Origin: an uncultured bacterium
GTDB lineage: Bacteria; Patescibacteriota; Minisyncoccia; Phycocordibacterales; UBA9973
Assembly: GCA_903825255.1 (NCBI GenBank)
Contig: CAIJZZ010000010.1
Coordinates: forward strand, 1-44,575
Direction of reading: 5' to 3'
Length of the DNA: 44,575 nt
Shown here: piece after piece, positions 25,354 to 32,601 of the stretch
Layout: each line of letters starts with the position of its first letter
How positions within the stretch are numbered: position 1 is the stretch's first letter
Made by a program: the position numbers and the translations under genes
The notes under the pieces: generated by a model
The model's database searches: none
Told to the model about the DNA's origin: nothing
The model's input: only the letters and a program-made list of their open reading frames with translations

Positions 25354-25489
25354 ATTTATTAAGGATCACATATGAACGTGACCCTAAATTACTTATATAT
25401 TTTAATATTTTATACTGATTTATGCAACCACAAAATTATCTTGCAAAATAAGGACTATTTGCTAATAATATAAACATGATATAATATAC

Positions 25490-25495
25490 TTACAT
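25490..25495 (+). promoter_or_regulatory. -10 element of tRNA-Arg / cca
   Basis: Extended -10 TGA-TATAAT. The predicted start is about 25502, 7 bases before the tRNA-Arg 5' end. No clear -35 is seen. Confidence 0.6.
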
Positions 25496-25508
25496 TACAA
25501 AGTATATT

Positions 25509-25580
25509 GCACCCGTAGTGAAATGGATATCATACCTGCCTTCGAAGCAGTTGTTGGGGGTTCGAATCCCTCCGGGTGCA
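25509..25580 (+). tRNA. tRNA-Arg (anticodon TCG)
   Basis: Cloverleaf: acceptor GCACCCG/CGGGTGC, anticodon stem CTGC/GCAG with loop CTTCGAA (anticodon TCG, reading CGA), T-arm GGGGG-TTCGAAT-CCCTC and discriminator A. CCA is not encoded. The cca gene starts 10 bases downstream. Confidence 0.95.
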
Positions 25581-25590
25581 CTAAAAAGAA

Positions 25591-27102
25591 GTGAACTCAA
25601 ACTATAAAAATTTAATAGAAAAAATTCCAAAGGAAATTTCATATGTAACCGATATTTTAGAAAAAGCTGGTTTTGAAGCTTACTTAGTCGGCGGCTGTGT
25701 CCGAGATCTATTAATTAACAGGACACCTAAAGATTGGGATGTGACAACTAATGCGAAGCCTGAGGAGATTATTGGTTTATTCGAAAAGACCGTATATGAA
25801 AATAATTTTGGCACGGTAGCTGTTTGTGTTACTCGTGAAACATATAAAGAAGGTGTTTCACCTGAAACAAATAAATATGAAATTATTGAGGTCACTCCAT
25901 ATAGAACTGAAGCAAAATATAGTGATTTTAGGCATCCAGACGAAGTAAAATTCAGTGACAAGCTAGAGGACGACCTTAAAAGGCGTGATTTTACCGTAAA
26001 TGCTATGTCCTTTAGAAAAGGACAGATAACGGACATATTTAATGGTTTAAAAGATTTAGAAAATAAGGTGTTAAGGACAGTAGGTGAGCCCGATGAAAGA
26101 TTTAATGAAGATGCGCTCCGTATGTTACGAGCTGTCCGTTTTTCTGTGCAACTTGATTTTTCGATTTCATATGAAACAACAGAAAGTATTTTAAAAAATA
26201 ATAAATTAATAAAAAAAATTTCAGCCGAAAGAATTCGTGATGAATTTATAAAAATAATTATGTCTAGAAATCCTGCAGCTGGAATTTTAATGTTACATAA
26301 ATTTAAATTACTCTCAAGTATTATTCCTGAATTAGAAGAAGGAATAAATTGTGAGCAAGGAGGGGAGCATATTTATGATGTTTGGAATCATTTATTAAAT
26401 GCACTTCAACATGCCGCAGACAAAAATTGGCCTTTAGAAATAAGGCTTTCTGCGCTTTTACATGATATTGGAAAACCTCGAAGCAGACGTTTGGCTACTG
26501 ATAAAAATAAAAAACAATTTACTTTTTACGGTCATGAAGTCGTCGGAGAAAGGATGGCTGTAAAAATATTGGAGAGATTAAAATTTTCAAAAAAAGAAAT
26601 TGAATTAATTGAAAAATTAATTCGTAATCATATGTTTTTTTCTGATACAGAACAAATTACCCTTTCTGCGGTGAGAAGAATTATTACAAGAGTGGGTGTG
26701 GAAAACATTTGGACACTTATGAATGTCCGTGAATGTGATCGAGTTGGGATGAAAAAGAAAGAAACCCCTTACCGTTTGAGAAAATATTTTGCCATGATTG
26801 AAGAAGCCCTACATGATCCAGTTTCTGTTTCACAGCTTAAAATTGACGGCAATTACCTTATAAAAGACATAGGTATTACCCCAGGGCCACGAATGGGCTG
26901 GATTTTAAATGCTCTTTTAGAGGAAGTCCTTGATGACCCATCTAAAAATACCAAAGGACATTTAACTGAATTAGTTAAATCCTTAAATGTTTTAGGAGAT
27001 GATGAATTAAGGACGCTGGGAGAGAGAGGCAAAGATAAAAAAGAAAAATTTGAAGAAAAAGAAATTGAAAAGCTTCACTCTAAACACGGTGTGAAAAAAT
27101 AA
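25591..27102 (+). CDS. cca: CCA tRNA nucleotidyltransferase (HD-domain type)
   Basis: Adds or repairs the 3' CCA of tRNAs using CTP and ATP. The nucleotidyltransferase core shows LVGGCVRDLL (about 32-41) and DWDVTT with the catalytic aspartates. RRDFTVNAMSF and the RFNEDALRMLRAVRF nucleotide-recognition helix follow, and after them an HD domain (LLHDIGK near residue 289), as in E. coli-like enzymes. Its 503 residues are within the family range. The GTG at 25591 is the only sensible start before the conserved core. It is co-transcribed with tRNA-Arg, 10 bases upstream. None of the tRNAs in this window encodes CCA, which makes the enzyme essential here. Two parS-like sites lie inside the gene. 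A terminator follows. Confidence 0.95.
   Translation: MNSNYKNLIEKIPKEISYVTDILEKAGFEAYLVGGCVRDLLINRTPKDWDVTTNAKPEEIIGLFEKTVYENNFGTVAVCVTRETYKEGVSPETNKYEIIEVTPYRTEAKYSDFRHPDEVKFSDKLEDDLKRRDFTVNAMSFRKGQITDIFNGLKDLENKVLRTVGEPDERFNEDALRMLRAVRFSVQLDFSISYETTESILKNNKLIKKISAERIRDEFIKIIMSRNPAAGILMLHKFKLLSSIIPELEEGINCEQGGEHIYDVWNHLLNALQHAADKNWPLEIRLSALLHDIGKPRSRRLATDKNKKQFTFYGHEVVGERMAVKILERLKFSKKEIELIEKLIRNHMFFSDTEQITLSAVRRIITRVGVENIWTLMNVRECDRVGMKKKETPYRLRKYFAMIEEALHDPVSVSQLKIDGNYLIKDIGITPGPRMGWILNALLEEVLDDPSKNTKGHLTELVKSLNVLGDDELRTLGERGKDKKEKFEEKEIEKLHSKHGVKK
25827..25842. other. parS-like site inside cca (1)
   Basis: TGTTACTCGTGAAACA matches the parS consensus at 14 of 16 positions. It begins 27 bases before the next site. 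Confidence 0.5.
25854..25869. other. parS-like site inside cca (2)
   Basis: TGTTTCACCTGAAACA matches the parS consensus at 15 of 16 positions, the only mismatch being in the central CG. It encodes part of the peptide GVSPET in Cca. Confidence 0.6.
26163..26178. other. Degenerate parS-like site inside cca (3)
   Basis: GATTTCATATGAAACA matches parS at 12 of 16 positions. Confidence 0.3.
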
Positions 27103-27122
27103 AACATTCGAATTAAAATGAA

Positions 27123-27151
27123 AAAAGGTCTCATCATTGATAAGACCTTTT
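27123..27151 (+). terminator. Terminator after cca
   Basis: A 9-bp stem AAAAGGTCT (27123-27131) with AGACCTTTT (27143-27151), continuing into T/A-rich sequence, 20 bases after the stop. The following 200 bases before the convergent gene hold small hairpins (TTGTTC/GAACAA, CAGATG-ttta-CATCTG, and GTATAC twice) but no gene. Confidence 0.8.
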
Positions 27152-27359
27152 AAAATATATTTTAAATTTTATTTCTAAAGAGAAATAAAAAGAATTTACA
27201 TTTGTTCATTAGAACAATTTTATTTCAGATGTTTACATCTGATCTCACACCGATATTCCTTTTAAAAGGATCACTATATGTATACAGTATACCAATTTTG
27301 AAAAATTAGAGGCAAATATGTTATGTTAATAACTCAAAAATATCTTTATTTTATGCAGT

Positions 27360-29039
27360 TTAATAAATTTCTTTTTGGTAACAAGTTTCGCAATATACTT
27401 TTTCTGGACGATTAAGGGAATAGGCTGTTTCAAATTCGTTTTGACAATTTTTTTCATGTCCATGATTTTCTTTTTCACACATACATTGTCGATGCCAGAG
27501 TTTACGAGGATTACGCTTAGAGATTCTTTCTTTATGGCGACATTCAAAATCTTTGTGTGGTAAAGGCAAGTGCATTCTTTTATAAAAATCTAATTCTGCT
27601 TTTATGATGCGATAATTTTTGTCACAATCTTCACAAACCAAAATTTCATTTAGAATTTTATCATCCATATTTTCAATAGTATTTGGAATTTCACCTTTTT
27701 TGATAGTTTCTTTGCCATAAGTACCGGTCGTTTTTTCTTGCCAAGTGAAACCTCTTTTTACTGCTTCTTCTTTAGTTAAAGGGAAGAAATCGTGTGCGAG
27801 TGTTTCATTATAGCCGAAAGGCGCAAGAGAGGCGGGGAAAAATTGTCCATAAGTGCCATCACTCCTTAATTGTTCTTCGATTTTATCTCTCAATTTATAA
27901 TATTCTTCTTTAGAATATTGCTTATTTAGAATCATATATTCACCCTTACGAATGGCAGTGCAACCGAAAGCACTCGTGAGGTTGTAGCAATTTTCACAAT
28001 ATTCTGTTTCATTGGAATAAAAACCGAAAGCACAATTTTTGACCTGGCTCATTTGCATTGAGCCCATGACGTTGTAACAAAACTCTGATTTATAATAATA
28101 ATTGTTGCAGTCTTGGCTATCTGTCGGGTTCTCTGTGTCTGTCATATAAGAGCAATTTTTTGCGTCATAGGTATCGTAAAGCATCACACCTTGGTGACAG
28201 TTGTGTAGGTAATCTCCGGTGATATTATTGCATTTTGTTTGGCAAGCGAATTTTCTGATTGTTTTAGTTTTTAATTCTTCAAATTCTTTTTTAGCTTTTT
28301 CTATACTTTCGTAGCTTGAAAGAATTTCGGCTTTTTTCTTTTCAAATTCTTCTTTAGTGTATTTCACATTCAAAATGGCATTGGATAAATGTCGGCCATT
28401 GGTGCAGAAAATACAATTATTTGAATCACGCATGTTGTAGCAAAAGAGTAGATCAGAAGAAGACTGACATTGTTCACAAAACATACATTTAAAACAATTT
28501 CTAGAATCTAAACATTCATAGCAGAGTTCTGATTCGTGAAGAAAAGCACAATCTACACAACCTTTATCACGCTGGAGTAGTCTGCCATATAAACACTCTT
28601 CATTAAAATCAGCGGCAAAGACTAAATAGCAATCTTTGTTTTCAGCTGAGCCATTGGTATAATCGCTGCGTACATTGTTTAAGACCATGAGTCCTAATCG
28701 GGGAACCTTCACTTGTAACTCTCTGTATTGTTCAAAAAATGGTTTAGTTAAATCATAATCCATAGTAAAACTTTTTGGATTCCAGGAATCATTCCACCAG
28801 CAGTCGTGACAATAAACAGTGAAAGGAGATTCGGGAGAGTAAACGGTGATCATGTCTTTCTGGCATAGGTCACAAGGTCTTTTATAAAAGGTGCGTTCAT
28901 TGCGGAAAACTAAACGTCGTGCCATTCGGCAATCGGGACAGTAAAGCGGGGGAGTAGTTTTCACCTGCTCATAAAAAACAAGATCAGCATCTCTAATTTC
29001 AAATTCTTTTTCGCAAGTTTTACATGTTTGTTTTGTCAT
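27360..29039 (-). CDS. CPR-type cysteine-rich multi-zinc-ribbon protein
   Basis: I recognise the pattern from CPR genomes, but it has no assigned function. The 559 residues hold 39 Cys, mostly as CxxC pairs. The N-terminus has a zinc ribbon (CKTCEKEFEI ... YCPDC), followed by RMARRLVFRNERTFYKRPCDLC, a second CxxC pair (YCHDCWW), and DYDLTKPFFEQYRELQ with VPR. The middle has about a dozen short repeats with C every 8-12 residues (KDCYLVF, EECLYG, GCVDCAF, ELCYECLD, NCFKCMFC...), suggesting a beta-helix or metal-rich scaffold. A Lys/Glu coil near residue 235 splits it. The C-terminus carries two further CxxC ribbons (CEDCDKNYRI and YCETCYQ). No signal peptide is seen, so it is cytoplasmic. Confidence 0.88.
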   Translation of the reverse strand: MTKQTCKTCEKEFEIRDADLVFYEQVKTTPPLYCPDCRMARRLVFRNERTFYKRPCDLCQKDMITVYSPESPFTVYCHDCWWNDSWNPKSFTMDYDLTKPFFEQYRELQVKVPRLGLMVLNNVRSDYTNGSAENKDCYLVFAADFNEECLYGRLLQRDKGCVDCAFLHESELCYECLDSRNCFKCMFCEQCQSSSDLLFCYNMRDSNNCIFCTNGRHLSNAILNVKYTKEEFEKKKAEILSSYESIEKAKKEFEELKTKTIRKFACQTKCNNITGDYLHNCHQGVMLYDTYDAKNCSYMTDTENPTDSQDCNNYYYKSEFCYNVMGSMQMSQVKNCAFGFYSNETEYCENCYNLTSAFGCTAIRKGEYMILNKQYSKEEYYKLRDKIEEQLRSDGTYGQFFPASLAPFGYNETLAHDFFPLTKEEAVKRGFTWQEKTTGTYGKETIKKGEIPNTIENMDDKILNEILVCEDCDKNYRIIKAELDFYKRMHLPLPHKDFECRHKERISKRNPRKLWHRQCMCEKENHGHEKNCQNEFETAYSLNRPEKVYCETCYQKEIY

Positions 29040-29179
29040 ATTATTTTTTTATTATCTCACAATTAATCCACAAGTGACAACTTATGGGCTAAATAGTGAG
29101 GCTAATTTGTTTTGTTTTCAAAAAAATTAGCCTTCGATGTGAGCAATTTTACTATGAGGCTTGCTCATTTTCCTCTTTT

Positions 29180-29596
29180 TTAATAAGAAAAACTTGGAAT
29201 CGTTCCTGAATGCATTAACCCGCCAAACACAATAACACGTTTAAGATATCCTTTGGTGTTTTCACAGAAAATATGTCTAATGTTATTGTTGTTAGGGTCA
29301 TCGTCATCAGATATACCAACGATACTATCTATCTCGTTAAATGCTTCATCAGTATCCTTGTACGGTTCAGAAAAAATTCCCCCCATCCATTTTATTCTCT
29401 TGTTAAAGATATGAAATTCAGATCTATAGAAATCATTGCATTCTTTTCTTTGAATAAAAACAGCGGCTAATCCATTTTCATCTGTAAAATATCCCATTTC
29501 ACAAATATTTTTACATGTTTCAGAATCCCCTGCTTTTTCTCCTAGTAGTTTTTTTAATTGTTTATTGCTAAACTTACCATTATTAATATTTTTCAT
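29180..29596 (-). CDS. Hypothetical 138-residue protein
   Basis: Not recognised. It is predicted soluble with alpha/beta character: an N-terminal Lys-rich helix (KFSNKQLKKLLGEKAG), a middle with YFTDENGLAAVFIQRKECNDFYRSEFHIF, and an acidic stretch (GISDDDDPNNNN) before a short Gly-rich tail. The ATG at 29596 is preceded by a leader with a CTCGC-tgtt-GCGAG hairpin (29610-29625) and CCGcaaggaCGG. Codon use and base composition match the surroundings. The gene could be a spurious extension of a structured region, but the length and composition favour a real gene. A TGAGCAA/TTGCTCA inverted repeat lies downstream (about 29139-29167). Confidence 0.6.
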   Translation of the reverse strand: MKNINNGKFSNKQLKKLLGEKAGDSETCKNICEMGYFTDENGLAAVFIQRKECNDFYRSEFHIFNKRIKWMGGIFSEPYKDTDEAFNEIDSIVGISDDDDPNNNNIRHIFCENTKGYLKRVIVFGGLMHSGTIPSFSY

Positions 29597-29791
29597 ATCT
29601 TATATCCAGCCTCGCAACAGCGAGATTCCCGTCCTTGCGGTTATTAAACTGGGTTGTAAATTCAATGAACATTTATCTGAGTATAGTATAGCAGATTAAA
29701 AACATTTGTCAAGTAATATGACCAAAATATAGTTAAAAATAACCTATTTTATATACCTAAAATTATATTATTAAAATTCTGTTCGCATAGA

Positions 29792-29821
29792 TTGACAAAA
29801 TATAGTGCTTTGATATACAAT
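29792..29821 (+). promoter_or_regulatory. Promoter of second TrmB-like gene, leaderless type
   Basis: -35 TTGACA (29792-29797), 18-bp spacer, -10 TACAAT (29816-29821), then 6 nt to the ATG at 29828. An upstream TTG in the same frame is simply part of the -35. Confidence 0.75.
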
Positions 29822-29827
29822 ATAGGA

Positions 29828-30610
29828 ATGGAAAACAAGAATTTAGATTTGCAAAAAAGTTTAGAATTTATTGGCTTTAGTGAGAAAGAAGTTTTAGTCT
29901 ATTTATCACTACTAGAATTAGGTCGTGGCACAGTTACGCAAATATCTCGCAAGGCCGGCATCAATCGCCCGACTGGATACCATGTGCTTGCCTCACTTGA
30001 AGTAAAAGAGCTCGTAAAAGTTTCCGGTAAAGAGCCAAAGCAAGAATATGTGGCAGAATCGCCAGACCAAATTGAAAAACTCTTGCAAGAAAAAATAAAA
30101 AATGACGAGGCTTTTATAAAAGAAGCAAGGAAAATTATTCCAGAATTGAAGTCTATGCACAATGTCTCAGATAAACCGAAAGTTTTCTTTTATGAAGGAG
30201 TGGAAGGAGTTAAAAAAGTTTATGAAGACACCCTCACTTCACACGAACCCATTCGTGCTTATGCAAGTGTTGAAAATATGCATTCAGGTTTACCGGGATA
30301 TTTCCCAGAATATTATCACCGACGAGCTGGCAAAGGCATCTCTATACGAGCCATAGTGCCGGACTCTGAGACAGGGCGTGAAAGAAAAAGTTTTGATGAA
30401 AAAGAAAAAAGAGAAATAGCTTTAGTGCCCTATGAGAATTTTCAATTTATTCCAGAAATAAATATTTATGACAACAAAGTGATGATTGCTTCTTGGAAAG
30501 AAAAGTTAGGAATTATTATTGAATCAAGTGAAATAGCTGATGCAATGAAAAAAATTTATGAACTCGCTTGGGCTGAAGCAAAAAGGTTAGACAAGAAATT
30601 GGGAAAATAA
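29828..30610 (+). CDS. TrmB-family winged-helix transcriptional regulator (paralogue)
   Basis: The 260 residues have a winged helix (LEFIGFSEKEVLVYLSLLELGRGTVTQISRKAGINRPTGYHVLASLEVKELV) and an effector-like domain (KPKVFFYEGVEGVKKVYEDTL...). It is the paralogue of the gene at 20616. The frame is open from a TTG at 29792, but that codon lies in the -35 box. The ATG at 29828 follows the -10 by 6 nt and starts at the expected place for the family (MENKNLDLQKSLEF). It is followed closely, on the other strand, by the acylphosphatase-like gene. The effector and targets cannot be deduced. Confidence 0.9.
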   Translation: MENKNLDLQKSLEFIGFSEKEVLVYLSLLELGRGTVTQISRKAGINRPTGYHVLASLEVKELVKVSGKEPKQEYVAESPDQIEKLLQEKIKNDEAFIKEARKIIPELKSMHNVSDKPKVFFYEGVEGVKKVYEDTLTSHEPIRAYASVENMHSGLPGYFPEYYHRRAGKGISIRAIVPDSETGRERKSFDEKEKREIALVPYENFQFIPEINIYDNKVMIASWKEKLGIIIESSEIADAMKKIYELAWAEAKRLDKKLGK

Positions 30611-30612
30611 AT

Positions 30613-30903
30613 TTAAAAGGAAGATTCCTTTTCAAAAATTGAAAAATCTTCATATTTTCCTGAAGGGTTACTCCAAACCACTGAGAAATTTTCTACTCGA
30701 ATAAAAAAGTGACCGCGGCTTAATCGTTTAGTAAACTTTTCTAAATATTTTTCTTCACCCTCAGCTATAACATCAATACTACCATCGTCTCTAAAAAAAG
30801 TGGTGCCAGTGAGATCATATTTATCAGCTTTACGAGCTATCCACTCTAAATAATTATAATCAAGTCTTCTACCCCACATCGTGCTTTCTATTCGCGATAG
30901 CAT
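30613..30903 (-). CDS. Acylphosphatase-like protein, active site degenerate
   Basis: The 96 residues fit the acylphosphatase fold: RxxxxYxxxIARKADKYDLTGTTFFRDDGSIDVIAEGEEKYLEKFTKRLSRG corresponds to the classical A-x-x-x-G-L-x-G-x-V-x-N-x-x-D-G-x-V-E-V-x-x-E-G core. However, the canonical GxVQGVxFR phosphate loop is replaced by STMWGRRLDYN. The position of the catalytic Asn (normally VRN before the DG) is not Asn here. It therefore probably keeps the fold but may not hydrolyse acyl phosphates. The start at 30903 is fixed by a TATAAA ending 6 nt upstream. Confidence 0.75.
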   Translation of the reverse strand: MLSRIESTMWGRRLDYNYLEWIARKADKYDLTGTTFFRDDGSIDVIAEGEEKYLEKFTKRLSRGHFFIRVENFSVVWSNPSGKYEDFSIFEKESSF

Positions 30904-30909
30904 AAATAT

Positions 30910-30915
30910 TTTATA
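30910..30915 (-). promoter_or_regulatory. -10 of acylphosphatase-like gene, 6 nt from ATG
   Basis: TATAAA on the minus strand, then 6 nt and the ATG at 30903. Confidence 0.5.
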
Positions 30916-30996
30916 GATACAATTAGATTAATATCTTTATATTATAAAATTATTTTATAAGACTTGTCAAATATAAGTTTAGTTTTTTAAAAAATA

Positions 30997-31005
30997 TGTT
31001 AAGAT
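30997..31005 (+). promoter_or_regulatory. Extended -10 of murI, 6 nt from ATG
   Basis: TGT-TAAGAT (hexamer 31000-31005), then 6 nt and the ATG at 31012. The -35 is weak, as is usual with an extended -10. Confidence 0.65.
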
Positions 31006-31011
31006 ATAAAG

Positions 31012-31827
31012 ATGAAAATCGGTATTTTTGATTCAGGCTTAGGAGGTCTTATTATTGCGAAAGCGATCAAAAAGGCCATGCCAGAATATGATTATGTGTA
31101 TCTAGGAGATACAAAGAGAGTACCTTATGGTAATCGTTCACATGAAGCGGTTTTTGAATTCACTAAAGAGGCGATGAATTATTTATTTAAGAAAGAAAAT
31201 TGTGGAATCATTATTATCGCTTGTAATACTGCTTCAGCGAGAGCCTTGAGACGCATTCAGCAGGAATACTTAGTGGAATACAATAATACTCGTCATTTAA
31301 TGGGGGAGCCGGAGAGAAATATTTTAGGAGTTTTGGTTCCCACTGCAGAAGAATGCGCAAAATACGGAAGAGTGGGGGTTTTAGGCACCTTAGGCACTAT
31401 CTCATCAAATACTTTTCCAAGTGAAATAAAAAAATTGAATTCAAAAACTATCGTATTTCAAAATCCAGCTCCAATGCTCGTGCCCCTCGCCGAAGCAGGC
31501 GAGAAAATAATGGCAAAACCATTTTTGCAAAAATATTTAAAACCATTTATGAATAAAAAGTTAGAAGCTGTGGCTCTCGGCTGTACACACTATCCTTTTT
31601 TCAAAACTGAAATTAAAAAGATGTTACCCAAGAGTATTAAATTAATTTCTCAAGATGAAATTGTGCCAAAAAAATTCAAAGATTATCTTGTTCGACATGG
31701 AGATATAGAAAAAAGGTTGGCCAAAAAAGGAACCATAAAAATTCTATTGACTGATATCACTCCAAACATTACAAAACTTTCTCAAAAATGGTTTGGGAAA
31801 ACTAAACCTGAATTAATTAGGTTGTAA
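31012..31827 (+). CDS. murI: Glutamate racemase
   Basis: Interconverts L- and D-glutamate, supplying D-Glu for peptidoglycan, in the cytoplasm without a cofactor. The 271 residues show IGIFDSGLGG (D7, S8), YLGDTKRVPYG, the catalytic IACNTASA (C71) and the second catalytic ALGCTHYPF (C near 190), the full set for this family. An internal stretch QQEYLVEYNNTRHLMGEPERN (about 84-104) is longer than in many homologues. Presence of murI together with an M23 hydrolase indicates a real peptidoglycan wall. It is convergent with the DUF6498-like gene, with a perfect palindrome between them. Confidence 0.95.
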   Translation: MKIGIFDSGLGGLIIAKAIKKAMPEYDYVYLGDTKRVPYGNRSHEAVFEFTKEAMNYLFKKENCGIIIIACNTASARALRRIQQEYLVEYNNTRHLMGEPERNILGVLVPTAEECAKYGRVGVLGTLGTISSNTFPSEIKKLNSKTIVFQNPAPMLVPLAEAGEKIMAKPFLQKYLKPFMNKKLEAVALGCTHYPFFKTEIKKMLPKSIKLISQDEIVPKKFKDYLVRHGDIEKRLAKKGTIKILLTDITPNITKLSQKWFGKTKPELIRL

Positions 31828-31890
31828 AAAATGAAATAAAAAAATAGCACTCATTTTGAATGCTGAATTTGCAAGACAAAAAATGGCAAG

Positions 31891-31922
31891 TTACACATAT
31901 ACGCCATGGCGTATATGTGTAA
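31891..31922. repeat. 32-bp perfect palindrome between convergent genes
   Basis: The half-site TTACACATATACGCCA is followed directly by its exact reverse complement, so 16 bases are repeated without a spacer (centre between 31906 and 31907). Folded as RNA it would give a 14-bp stem with a 4-nt loop on either strand. T-runs are poor on the plus side; on the minus side a T6 lies about 6-10 bases beyond. It could be a bidirectional terminator or a protein-binding site. Confidence 0.85.
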
Positions 31923-31925
31923 AAC

Positions 31926-32597
31926 TTAATCTTTGATAATTGCAGGGTTAAGTTGTGCTTCTGATTCTTCTCCTTTTCTGATAAATTGATGCTCCACTAT
32001 GTGCATAATAATATCTGAAAAGGTTTTTAATGTAAGAAAAAATGGTAATAGTGCCATACTATAAATAGATCCTAAAATTATAGTAAGGTGCATTGGAATT
32101 ATTCTTGCATAAGGATAAAACATTAAAGTTCCAATATTTTGTTTTTTAGTATCATTAGGTTTGTTATAAATATAAGAAAAAAGATGAGTAATAAAAAACA
32201 ATACAGCAGTAAAAAGAATGTGTTTAAAATCTAAAGCATTTAATGTACCAAATGATTTATTAAATAAATTAATGATAAGAAATATTAAATATCCTAGATG
32301 AAAAAATCCATAATGGAATAAAAAGAAAAAAGCAATTAGAAATTTTATACCTTTTGTTGGTTTTACTAGCTGATTATTAATTTTAAAATTTTCAGTTGAA
32401 AATTCTTTTAATTGGAGAATTCGAATAAAATTAAAAAAACCAATTGTGATACTTTGGAACCAGTAAATCCACATTATGGTTGATAAATTCCAGCCTTCTT
32501 TTATAGCAAAAAAAATAGTAATAATATTTGAAAACAATAATACCCATAATGAGATATCACTAAAAATATTTTTTTTAGTTTGGTTTTTTATAATCAT
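31926..32597 (-). CDS. Polytopic membrane protein, DUF6498-like
   Basis: The 223 residues have about six membrane segments. The opening SLWVLLFSNIITIFFAIKEG followed by WIYWFQSITIGFFNFIRIL matches what I remember of the DUF6498 family (unknown function). A charged loop after residue 65 and a His-containing pair (FFLFHYGFFHLGYLIFL) are visible. The start at 32597 lies 4 bases past the stop of xth, so it is read as the last gene of the methyltransferase-xth-DUF6498 operon. The substrate or role is unknown. Confidence 0.8.
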   Translation of the reverse strand: MIIKNQTKKNIFSDISLWVLLFSNIITIFFAIKEGWNLSTIMWIYWFQSITIGFFNFIRILQLKEFSTENFKINNQLVKPTKGIKFLIAFFFLFHYGFFHLGYLIFLIINLFNKSFGTLNALDFKHILFTAVLFFITHLFSYIYNKPNDTKKQNIGTLMFYPYARIIPMHLTIILGSIYSMALLPFFLTLKTFSDIIMHIVEHQFIRKGEESEAQLNPAIIKD

Positions 32598-32601
32598 TTT
32601 T

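Noticed and set aside
29792-29827. TTG start for the second TrmB-like gene
   Set aside because: The TTG is the first half of a TTGACA -35 element. The -10 and the 6-nt gap place the start at 29828.
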